The translations under genes and the position numbers were made by a program. A stretch of 15,197 nucleotides of DNA from Candidatus Buchananbacteria bacterium RIFCSPLOWO2_02_FULL_46_11b (GTDB taxonomy: Bacteria; Patescibacteriota; Patescibacteriia; Buchananbacterales; UBA6539): contig MHIR01000051.1 of the NCBI GenBank assembly GCA_001817615.1, positions 1,786 through 16,982 on the forward strand, read 5' to 3'. Under the pieces are notes generated by a model, which made no database searches, was not told the DNA's origin, and worked only from the letters and a program-made list of their open reading frames with translations. Positions 4,669 through 9,955 of the stretch are shown one piece after another; the first letter of the stretch is position 1; each line of letters starts with the position of its first letter.

Positions 4669-4950
4669 TTATTCTTCTTCTCGTTTAATAAGCTTTATCC
4701 TGATATTCCACCGGTCAATTTTTTTTACCGGTGCGGCTTCGGTAATTTCCACGGCATATCTTCCCGGGCCGCTGAATATTTCAAAGCGCTGCCCTGGTTC
4801 GGGATTTTTTTCACCCCGAAAGCCTGATTCTAAAGAAAGCTCGCCTGCTTCCAAAAGTTCCAGCATCTGATCAGGTTCCAAGAATTTAGGGCTCCAATCC
4901 GCTTCTATTTTTTCTTCTTGCGCTAAAGATTGTTCAGGATGCCCGGGCAT
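4669..4950 (-). CDS. Small hypothetical protein (93 aa), last gene of the operon
   Basis: I do not recognise this protein. It is 93 residues, acidic in the first half (Glu-rich, with the helix-like DQMLELLEAGELSLE at 27-41). The second half looks like beta-strands: PGQRFEIFSGPGRYAVEIT (52-70) and WNIRIKLIKREEE (81-93). There is no signal peptide or membrane segment, so it is probably cytosolic. It follows the SPFH gene on the same strand after 52 bases and precedes a terminator, consistent with the last gene of the operon. No Shine-Dalgarno stands before ATG 4950. A small PUA/ASCH-like beta fold crossed my mind from the PGQRFEI pattern, but the support is too weak to call. Confidence 0.6.
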   Translation of the reverse strand: MPGHPEQSLAQEEKIEADWSPKFLEPDQMLELLEAGELSLESGFRGEKNPEPGQRFEIFSGPGRYAVEITEAAPVKKIDRWNIRIKLIKREEE

Positions 4951-5002
4951 GTTTAAAGTTGATAAATTTTTTTACTGTTCTTAATTTATTAAATATAACA
5001 TC

Positions 5003-5563
5003 TTAATAAATCTCTTTTAGCAGGACATTCTCAATAAAAATTCCTCTGGGGTACAGGATTCGCTCCAGCTCCTGGCGGGCGTCAATCTCCACTTCCGCTC
5101 TTTTGGTCGTGGCGATTTCCTTAAAATCGTATTTGGCGCCGATCATGCGCAGGCGCGACTGAATCGTGGGGCGCACGATTTTTTCCACGAAATTCTGGCC
5201 GATGCTTTGCCAGATTTCCGGGATTTGCTCGGGGTCAAGACGCAGTAAAATCGTGCCTTCAATCGTGATTTTTTTGCCGTCCTGGGTGGAGGCGGTAATC
5301 GGCTGGTCGCCCAAAAGCTCGGGCCGTTCGGGATTGTATCTTTTGCCGATATCATATTCCAAAGTCTGGGTGTTAAAAAGCGTGGCTCTCTGCCAAAAAG
5401 GAATTTTCAAATGCAAGCCGGGCTTATAAATTTTTTTTAAAACCCCCCGGCCCAAATCGTAAATGCAGGCGACATAACCCGGCGGGACATTGATAAAAAA
5501 TCCCTTCAGCACGTCTTCCACGACGAAAGAATACATTAATTTGTCTAAACCGTCTTCGGCCAT
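5003..5563 (-). CDS. Short SPFH/band-7 (prohibitin-like) domain protein
   Basis: The 186 residues cover one SPFH domain. VPPGYVACIYDLGRGVLKKIYKPGLHLKIPF (26-56) is the characteristic opening, in two stretches around the GRG turn. STQDGKKITIEGTILLRLD (92-110) and the helix with VRPTIQSRLR (130-139) follow, then a helical tail containing TTKRAEVEIDARQEL. Family members usually have an N-terminal membrane anchor and a long C-terminal coiled coil driving ring assembly at membranes. Here residues 1-25 hold no clear transmembrane helix, and the protein stops at ENVLLKEIY, just where the coiled coil would begin. It starts 11 bases after yidC ends, without a Shine-Dalgarno. The neighbourhood suggests a membrane-associated role near YidC (inference). 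The shortness could be natural or an old truncation. Confidence 0.8.
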   Translation of the reverse strand: MAEDGLDKLMYSFVVEDVLKGFFINVPPGYVACIYDLGRGVLKKIYKPGLHLKIPFWQRATLFNTQTLEYDIGKRYNPERPELLGDQPITASTQDGKKITIEGTILLRLDPEQIPEIWQSIGQNFVEKIVRPTIQSRLRMIGAKYDFKEIATTKRAEVEIDARQELERILYPRGIFIENVLLKEIY

Positions 5564-5574
5564 AGGTTTATTGG

Positions 5575-6294
5575 CTAATTTTTGGCCATTTGAGCCTTCT
5601 TAAGGCTTATTTGGATAATTATAGTCACTAATGATATTATAGAGGAAAAAATCAGGGATGTCAAAATAAAGATGGATTTGACCGAGGGCAGAAGATACAG
5701 AGCCAGAAAGCAAAAAACCGGAAAAAACAAGTTAAAAATCTGCTGCTTTTTGCTTAGCTTATACTCCCGGTGCCAGTGTTCCAGCCTAATGCTGGCAAAA
5801 AGGTAAACCCCGACCAAAAACGAAATGAAAAAATCCCTTTGGCCGACGTCAAACCAGAGGAATTTGGTCGTGATAAAGTCCGGAGAAACGATGCCCGGAT
5901 AAATTAAATGAAGCTTGGCTTCAGTGTTGATGCCGCCCAAAAAGACCTGGTACAGAATCACTAAAATCAAGCCTTGAACCGCCAAAGCCAAAGCCTTGGC
6001 CCAGGGCCGGATTTTTTTCTTTTTTAAAAGCCGGCGCACGACCAATTTTTTTTGGACCGGATCGCTGGCAAAATCTTTTTCAATGACTTTTACCTCTTTT
6101 CTCAACTGCGCGGTTGTGATCTTGCTCTGCTCGGTTAAGATGGACAGGGGCAAAAGGATAATTCTTAAAATCACCGTTAAAATAATAACCGCCAGGCCGA
6201 AATTATAGCCGGAATAATTATTATAAAGAAAGATTAAAAAATTAAAAAGCGGGATGTAGAGGTAATAAGTCCAGACTAAATTGATGATTTCCAT
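5575..6294 (-). CDS. yidC: YidC/Oxa1-family membrane protein insertase (short form)
   Basis: A 239-residue multi-pass protein with the Oxa1-type core and without the large periplasmic domain of Gram-negative YidC. An N-terminal helix is followed by NNYSGYNFGLAVIILTVILRIILLPLSI. R44 within LTVILRIILLP matches the conserved arginine of the hydrophilic insertase groove. A basic cytoplasmic loop (about 60-98, with VRRLLKKKKIRPW) precedes four more hydrophobic segments near 100-120, 153-168, 186-202 and 206-228. YidC inserts and folds membrane proteins alone or with SecYEG. No lipobox is present. An AT-rich stretch with TATAAT (6313-6308) lies in the 28-base gap upstream, so a weak internal promoter is possible. 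The call rests on the LTVILRIILLP region, topology and length. Confidence 0.8.
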   Translation of the reverse strand: MEIINLVWTYYLYIPLFNFLIFLYNNYSGYNFGLAVIILTVILRIILLPLSILTEQSKITTAQLRKEVKVIEKDFASDPVQKKLVVRRLLKKKKIRPWAKALALAVQGLILVILYQVFLGGINTEAKLHLIYPGIVSPDFITTKFLWFDVGQRDFFISFLVGVYLFASIRLEHWHREYKLSKKQQIFNLFFPVFCFLALYLLPSVKSIFILTSLIFSSIISLVTIIIQISLKKAQMAKN

Positions 6295-6322
6295 AAAATT
6301 AAATTAAATTATAATTTTATTC

Positions 6323-7198
6323 TTATATTTCCGGAACGTCAAAGATAGGAATTTCATAGCTGCCATAACGCCATACGCGCTGGCTTTCCGCCAAAGCAGG
6401 GACAAAAGTATTGTTAGTTGATATAGCGTTTGATTTACTATCGATATAAACGCCATCGCCGCAGTTTGTAATAATATTATTTTTAATAAGTTGAGTCCCT
6501 GCCATAGACGCGATACCGGTATGGCAATCATCAATAGTATTGCCAGCCACTTCTTGACTGCCATTGGATTTAAGATCAATCCCTTCATGCCCCGCATCGG
6601 ATAAATAATTATTTATTATTTTAATATTTGAATTAGCCGCCGATATTGCTCCCCACATTGAATGACGAGATATGGTATTTTGAATAATGCTATTCGGCTG
6701 CTTACCAATAGGGTTAAGTCCGTTTCTGGTATACTCAACGATAACGTTATCAATAATGCTTCCGTCGCCTTGGAAAATGATTGCTTCCCAATCGGCTAAA
6801 TTTGGTTTTTGCGCCGCCGATGTAAAAATAATAGGTTGGACTTTCGTACCCTTAGAGACTAATTTCCCCATAACAAAGAGACTGGAATGAGTAGTCGTGT
6901 ATGATTTAAGCCGGGTCGGATCCTTGTCGTTAAAACCGTCTGCCGGCACTTCATCTCCTCTCCGGCGATCATCCCCTACGGAAAACTTGACGGTTGTTCC
7001 CGGCAAGACAGTTAAATTTCCCAAAATTTCAATATCTCCGGTAATATAAATATCGCCGCTCCAAATTTGATTGCCAATAAACCAACCGCTTAGGCGAGTG
7101 TTTGATTTTTGAGTTGTTGAAAAGTATTTATAAATAGTAAAAACAATAATTATGATTACAATTATTCCTAAGATATAAAAAATCTTTTTTGAGCTCAT
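6323..7198 (-). CDS. Membrane-anchored right-handed beta-helix protein
   Basis: 291 residues. A basic N-terminus (MSSKK) and a hydrophobic helix (6-23) form an uncleaved signal anchor, placing the rest outside the membrane. SGDIYITGDIEILGNLTVLPGTTVKF (47-72, read around the internal GDI) is the usual opening of a parallel beta-helix. Repeating coils follow: SIIDNVIVEYTRNG, SIIQNTISRHS, NIKIINNYLSDAGHEGIDL, EVAGNTIDDCHTGIA and QLIKNNIITNCGDGVYI. These N-T/I-I and N-N-turn patterns belong to the NosD/pectin-lyase-like superfamily. There is no visible catalytic triad, so a structural or carbohydrate/surface-binding role is as likely as an enzyme. It is the first gene of the yidC/SPFH operon. No Shine-Dalgarno is present, and two TATAAT boxes lie upstream. 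Confidence 0.8.
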   Translation of the reverse strand: MSSKKIFYILGIIVIIIIVFTIYKYFSTTQKSNTRLSGWFIGNQIWSGDIYITGDIEILGNLTVLPGTTVKFSVGDDRRRGDEVPADGFNDKDPTRLKSYTTTHSSLFVMGKLVSKGTKVQPIIFTSAAQKPNLADWEAIIFQGDGSIIDNVIVEYTRNGLNPIGKQPNSIIQNTISRHSMWGAISAANSNIKIINNYLSDAGHEGIDLKSNGSQEVAGNTIDDCHTGIASMAGTQLIKNNIITNCGDGVYIDSKSNAISTNNTFVPALAESQRVWRYGSYEIPIFDVPEI

Positions 7199-7202
7199 GA
7201 AA

Positions 7203-7239
7203 ATTATAATTCTAATTTTTGCAAGAAGCTTAAATTATA
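7203..7239 (-). promoter_or_regulatory. Candidate operon promoter(s) upstream of the beta-helix gene
   Basis: Two TATAAT boxes on the minus strand: 7239-7234, giving a leader of about 30 bases, and 7208-7203, only four bases from the ATG. Neither has a clear -35. The distal one fits a normal leader; the proximal one would make a leaderless or slightly truncated transcript. Confidence 0.45.
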
Positions 7240-7337
7240 GCCACTATTTATGCAATCCCACTCTTCAATCCATCTATTGACGGCGCTCCCGCCGGGGGCG
7301 AACGCATCTTTAGCTTAAGGGTTTTACTTTTTTAATT

Positions 7338-7439
7338 AATTTGTCTTTAAAGCTCGGGGACAGGGATTCGAACCCCGATTGACGGCGCCAAAGGCCGCTG
7401 TCCTACCATTAGACGATCCCCGAGCCCTGAAGACAAATT
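7338..7439. repeat. 10-bp inverted repeat flanking tRNA-Gln
   Basis: AATTTGTCTT (7338-7347) and AAGACAAATT (7430-7439) are perfect complements, each about six bases outside the mature tRNA. The acceptor stem also extends by GC pairs. The precursor would form a long closed stem around the tRNA. Confidence 0.7.
7353..7423 (-). tRNA. tRNA-Gln (anticodon UUG)
   Basis: The complete cloverleaf is seen on the minus strand. Acceptor TCGGGGA pairs with TCCCCGA, the D-arm is GTCT/GGAC, and the anticodon stem GCGGC/GCCGT carries loop CTTTGGC (anticodon TTG). The variable loop is four bases, the T-arm is CGGGG-TTCGAAC-CCCTG, and the discriminator is G. CCA is not encoded, so a CCA-adding enzyme is required. 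Two damaged relatives precede it on the same strand, behind a consensus promoter. Confidence 0.93.
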
Positions 7440-7463
7440 CACTGCCGAAAGTGATGGCGCCTC

Positions 7464-7557
7464 TGGCGCCAAAGGCCGCTGTCCTATTTACCCGCCGAAC
7501 CCCGACTCTGAACGAAGTGAAGAGGAGGGGGAAGGCGGACCATTAGACGACCTCCGA
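7464..7557 (-). pseudogene. Broken tRNA-Gln copy with 53-bp insertion in the D-loop
   Basis: TCGGAGG-TCGTCTAATGG (7557-7540) matches the intact tRNA-Gln 5' end with two changes. A 53-bp insertion (7487-7539) interrupts the D-loop, then AGGACAGCGGCCTTTGGCGCC resumes in two segments with the anticodon loop preserved. The T-arm and 3' acceptor strand are missing. It cannot make a functional tRNA. Confidence 0.8.
7487..7539. repeat. Palindromic GC-rich element a, inside tRNA-Gln copy 2
   Basis: Symmetric hairpin: CCGCC-gaa-CCCC-ga-CTCT, an 11-base loop, AGAG-ga-GGGG-(g)aa-GGCGG. The internal loops are symmetric. It shares its CCCGCC-gaa start and GGCGG end with elements b (7626-7664) and c (9606-9659). 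Confidence 0.7.
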
Positions 7558-7563
7558 GTTTTT

Positions 7564-7673
7564 GACGGGACAAGCGCCGGCCGCTGTCCGGACTCTACCC
7601 CGACCGCATGTCGGGGATTAGACTTGCCCGCCGAAACCCGAGCAACGCGAGGGTGTAGGCTGGCGATCCCCGA
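7564..7673 (-). pseudogene. Broken tRNA-Gln copy with two insertions and no anticodon
   Basis: TCGGGGATC (7673-7665) is the intact tRNA 5' end. Element b then intervenes (7664-7624), GTCTAAT resumes, a second insertion holding the perfect hairpin CCCCGAC-atgcg-GTCGGGG (7616-7598) follows, and GGACAGCGGCC resumes. The three bases covering the anticodon are deleted, and there is no T-arm. This copy is closest to the promoter and presumably was once its first product. Confidence 0.75.
7624..7664. repeat. Palindromic GC-rich element b, inside tRNA-Gln copy 3
   Basis: GCCCGCC-gaa-ACCC ... GGGT-gta-GGCTGGC. The outer arms pair with one mismatch and the inner arm pairs ACCC/GGGT. Same plan as elements a and c. 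It interrupts the tRNA between bases 9 and 10 of the mature sequence. Confidence 0.7.
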
Positions 7674-7695
7674 GTACTGAAGTCAAATATTGACT

Positions 7696-7724
7696 ATTTT
7701 AAGCTAAAAATTGGCAGCTGTCAA
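7696..7724 (-). promoter_or_regulatory. Consensus promoter of the tRNA-Gln array
   Basis: Minus strand TTGACA (7724-7719), 17-base spacer, TAAAAT (7701-7696). It is the best -35 of any RNA gene here. It begins transcription near 7689, 16 bases before the first (broken) copy and about 265 bases before the intact tRNA. Confidence 0.85.
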
Positions 7725-7750
7725 TAGAGGTTTTGCTAAAAATTATGTTG

Positions 7751-7874
7751 TGTGTTTAATGCGAATGCAACGAATGACGATGCTAATGCTACGAATACAA
7801 CGAATTGCAACTTTCTGGTATTAGTAGAATTCGTTGTATTAGAATGTTAATTCGCGACATTCGCATTAAACACA
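7751..7874. repeat. Nested inverted-repeat element (MITE-like), 124 bp
   Basis: The terminal arms 7751-7767 and 7858-7874 (TGTGTTTAATGCGAATG and its complement) are perfectly paired over 17 bases. A second perfect 13-bp pair is nested inside (AATACAACGAATT 7794-7806; 7828-7840). ACGAAT/CGAATG words recur throughout. It lies between ftsX and the tRNA-Gln promoter, in a gap (7725-7900) with no gene, and may also act as a 3' structure for ftsX mRNA. Confidence 0.75.
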
Positions 7875-7900
7875 TACCAATATTTACTTGTTTGATATTT

Positions 7901-8818
7901 TTAAACTTTCAGATACCTTCTAATGGCAATGCTTGAGCTGATGATATTTAAAAGAATGACGGCCAATAACTCCAGGCCGAAAGTCAGCCAGAAATTATCA
8001 TTGAAATAATTAATCAGGCTGAATTCCTCGGTTAAAAAGAAATTATTCAAATGGGGCTGGACAAAGCCGATTAAGGGATAAACGATGATAATGGCAAGCA
8101 CGCAGGCAATGACGCCGTAAAAAATCGCTTCCAATAAAAACGGGCCCTGGACAAACCAGTTGGTGGCGCCGACTAATTTCATGACCGCGATTTCCTGGCG
8201 ATGGGTGTAAATAGCGACGCGAATCGTGTTAAAGACAATCAAAGAAGCGATTAAGATAAAAACCGCGGAAAGCGAAAAGCCGATTTTTTTCAGGTTGTCT
8301 GAAAGGCTTTTAATTTTTTCAATGTAAACTTTATGGTCGTCAAAATTTTTGTCCAAAATCAGCTGATTGTACTTGGAATTGTCCAAAACTCCGATAATCG
8401 CCGGATAATCGCTGATATTTTTGGCTTTGACTTGCAAAGTCGCGCCGATCGGATTGGCGCTTAATTCTTCCAGCGAATCAATAATCATCTGGTCTTGGAG
8501 GTGTTTTTTCCGGAATTTTTCCAGAGCGTCTTTTTGAGAAACATAGGCGATTTCTTTGACCTGGGTCAGAGAGGAAAGATAGCTTTCTACCTCCAAAACC
8601 TGGGGTTCGGTGATATCGGGCTTGAAATACAAGCTGATATCAACTTTGTTTTCAATAATCTGGGTGGCGGCGCCGGAAATGACATTGATCACAATTAAAA
8701 AATTAATGGAAACGAAAGTCAAAACAATAATGGTAATCGTGACAATTGACAGCCAGATATTGCGCCAAAAACTCTGGCTGGCGAAAAGAAAAATTCTGAC
8801 AAAGGAAGTTAAAATCAT
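7901..8818 (-). CDS. ftsX: Cell division protein FtsX (ABC permease-like)
   Basis: 305 residues with four transmembrane segments (about 21-48, 181-199, 228-254, 277-298) and a large extracytoplasmic loop between the first two, the FtsX layout. The family hallmark follows the second helix: NTIRVAIYTHRQEIAVMKL then VGATNWFVQGPFLLEA (197-231), the FtsX/MacB permease signature. FtsX forms a membrane complex with FtsE and activates peptidoglycan hydrolases at the septum through its external loop. It starts four bases after ftsE stops, so the two are co-transcribed and probably translationally coupled; no Shine-Dalgarno is visible. Its 3' end is followed by the 124-bp nested inverted repeat rather than a classical terminator. 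Confidence 0.93.
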   Translation of the reverse strand: MILTSFVRIFLFASQSFWRNIWLSIVTITIIVLTFVSINFLIVINVISGAATQIIENKVDISLYFKPDITEPQVLEVESYLSSLTQVKEIAYVSQKDALEKFRKKHLQDQMIIDSLEELSANPIGATLQVKAKNISDYPAIIGVLDNSKYNQLILDKNFDDHKVYIEKIKSLSDNLKKIGFSLSAVFILIASLIVFNTIRVAIYTHRQEIAVMKLVGATNWFVQGPFLLEAIFYGVIACVLAIIIVYPLIGFVQPHLNNFFLTEEFSLINYFNDNFWLTFGLELLAVILLNIISSSIAIRRYLKV

Positions 8819-8822
8819 AGAT

Positions 8823-9503
8823 TTAAAGCAGGTATTTACCGACCTTTTGGTCGGAGCTGACTTGGCCGTTATCCAAAGTGATCACTCTTTTATTGATGGA
8901 ATTGACCACTTCGCTGTTATGGGAAACCAAAAGCACGGTCGTGCCGAATTCATTGATTTTTAAAAGCAAGTCCACGATTTCCCGGGTGTTAAACGCGTCC
9001 AGGTTGCCGGTCGGCTCGTCGGCCACCAGAATTTTCGGCCGGTGGACCAGGGCGCGGGCAATCGCGACTCGCTGCTGCTCGCCGCCGGAAAGCTGGCGGG
9101 GATAGCGGTCCTGCTTATTTTCCAGGCCGACAATTTTCAAAACTTGGGGGATGATTTCTTTGATTTTTTCGCGGTCGGTGCCGCAGACTTCCAAAGCAAA
9201 AGCGATATTTTCAAAAACTGTCTTCTTGCTTAAAAGCTTGAAGTCCTGGAAAACCACGCCGATTTGCCGCCGCAGGACCGGAATTTCGCTTTGCCGGATA
9301 TTGGTAATGTCCCAGCCGCCGACAATGATTTCGCCTTTGGTCGGCGACTCTTCAGCGATTAAAATCCTGACCAAAGTGGTCTTGCCCGTGCCGCTGCGGC
9401 CGACAATGCTAACAAATTCCTTCGGCCTGATGTGAAGGTTGATGTTTTTTAAGGCCGCCACGTCGGGCGGATAGATTTTGCTCAAATTTTTGAAAATTAT
9501 CAT
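8823..9503 (-). CDS. ftsE: Cell division ATP-binding protein FtsE
   Basis: A 226-residue ABC ATPase of the usual FtsE length with every motif intact. The Walker A is GRSGTGKTT (35-43), the Q-loop VVFQDFKLL (Q86), the signature LSGGEQQR (138-145), the Walker B ILVADEP (158-164), the D-loop GNLD and the H-loop H195 (VSHN). FQDFKLL and the length favour FtsE over LolD/MacB relatives, and ftsX follows immediately. FtsE powers the FtsEX complex, which couples divisome state to cell-wall cleavage. Between its ATG (9503) and the divergent tRNA-Gly lies a short shared promoter region. A minus-strand TATAAC (9545-9540) overlaps the + strand -10, so the two promoters may compete. There is no good Shine-Dalgarno. 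Confidence 0.95.
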   Translation of the reverse strand: MIIFKNLSKIYPPDVAALKNINLHIRPKEFVSIVGRSGTGKTTLVRILIAEESPTKGEIIVGGWDITNIRQSEIPVLRRQIGVVFQDFKLLSKKTVFENIAFALEVCGTDREKIKEIIPQVLKIVGLENKQDRYPRQLSGGEQQRVAIARALVHRPKILVADEPTGNLDAFNTREIVDLLLKINEFGTTVLLVSHNSEVVNSINKRVITLDNGQVSSDQKVGKYLL

Positions 9504-9538
9504 GGTTTTTACGGGGGCCTTTTCTTATTCTGAAAATT

Positions 9539-9547
9539 TGTTATAAT
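9539..9547 (+). promoter_or_regulatory. Extended -10 promoter of the tRNA-Gly/tRNA-Thr unit
   Basis: TGT-TATAAT (9539-9547) on the + strand, with no strong -35. It points towards tRNA-Gly 108 bases downstream and overlaps a possible minus-strand -10 of ftsE. The same TGT-TATAAT occurs before the FtsB-like gene and the P-ATPase. Confidence 0.6.
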
Positions 9548-9605
9548 CTAATTGTCTTAGTTCGGGCTCGCTTATCAGGGCTCGACCTCGCCAAAGGCGG
9601 GCTTG

Positions 9606-9659
9606 CCCGCCGAAGCTCGCCGACCTTCGTCGGCTGAAAGAAAGGCGAGCGTAGGCGGG
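9606..9659. repeat. Palindromic GC-rich element c, ending inside tRNA-Gly
   Basis: CCCGCC (9606-9611)-gaa-GCTCGCC (9615-9621), an inner CGAC/GTCG hairpin, GGCGAGC (9644-9650)-gta-GGCGGG (9654-9659). The last arm overlaps the first five bases of tRNA-Gly, so element pairing and acceptor-stem pairing are mutually exclusive. A further palindrome, GGCGGGC-tt-GCCCGCC, lies at its left edge (9596-9611). Confidence 0.7.
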
Positions 9660-9726
9660 TGTCGTATAACGGCTATTATATCAGCTTCCCAAGCTGAGGA
9701 CACGGGTTCGACTCCCGTCATCCGCT
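9655..9726 (+). tRNA. tRNA-Gly (anticodon CCC)
   Basis: Acceptor GCGGGTG pairs with CATCCGC (one G-U), anticodon stem TCAGC/GCTGA with loop TTCCCAA (anticodon CCC), T-arm ACGGG-TTCGACT-CCCGT, discriminator T. The D-stem GTAT/TTAT is weak, as in other bacterial tRNA-Gly of this type. No CCA is encoded. Confidence 0.9.
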
Positions 9727-9735
9727 ATTTCGGTT

Positions 9736-9780
9736 CTGCGCCGAAGGCGCATCCGCCTCCCTGGCCGGACAGGCTGGCGG
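9736..9780. repeat. Dispersed GC-rich repeat, copy 3
   Basis: TGCGCC-gaa-GGCGCA hairpin (9736-9750), then ATCCGCCTCCCTGGCCGG (9751-9768) and CAGGCTGGC (9770-9778). Both modules are shared with 4592-4637. It separates tRNA-Gly from the tRNA-Gly remnant. Confidence 0.65.
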
Positions 9781-9802
9781 GGACCCCGCTCACCCGCTAT
9801 TT
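9777..9802 (+). pseudogene. Remnant of a second tRNA-Gly 3' end
   Basis: GCGGGG-a-CCCCGC (9777-9789) looks like a T-arm with its loop deleted. It is followed by CACCCGC-T (9791-9798), the perfect complement of the tRNA-Gly 5' acceptor strand, and ATTT as after the real gene. TCAYCCGCTATTT is repeated exactly 72 bases apart (9718-9730, 9790-9802) with one difference. Confidence 0.5.
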
Positions 9803-9856
9803 AAAACAGGAATTAAATGATTATTTTACCTTTATCGCCTGCCCGTCCTAGCCCAA

Positions 9857-9928
9857 GCCCGTGTAGCTCAATGGTAGAGCAACCGCTTCGTAAGCGGTAG
9901 GTTGTCGGTTCAATTCCGACCATGGGCT
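9857..9928 (+). tRNA. tRNA-Thr (anticodon CGU)
   Basis: Full cloverleaf: acceptor GCCCGTG/CATGGGC, D-arm GCTC/GAGC with AATGGTA loop, anticodon stem ACCGC/GCGGT with loop TTCGTAA (anticodon CGT), variable AGGTT, T-arm GTCGG-TTCAATT-CCGAC, discriminator T. No CCA is encoded. A T6 run follows directly (9928-9933) and may end the transcript. Confidence 0.93.
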
Positions 9929-9955
9929 TTTTTGTTTATTTAAAAACAATTCGGT

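Noticed and set aside
6304..6597. 97-codon frame overlapping the beta-helix and yidC genes
   Set aside because: An alternative frame of the beta-helix gene, whose reading frame has a clear signal anchor and beta-helix coils.
7270..7300. Fourth tRNA-Gln fragment downstream of the intact copy
   Set aside because: Only an 11-base match to the anticodon-arm region (GCGCCGTCAAT) is seen, and no other tRNA piece adjoins it; too short to claim.
7464..7673. Intron-containing functional tRNAs
   Set aside because: Both copies lack the T-arm, one has lost its anticodon, and the insertions are at different, non-intron positions.
9603..9851. 82-codon open frame on the + strand
   Set aside because: It runs through tRNA-Gly, the palindromic element and dispersed repeats; no start signal and no protein-like composition.
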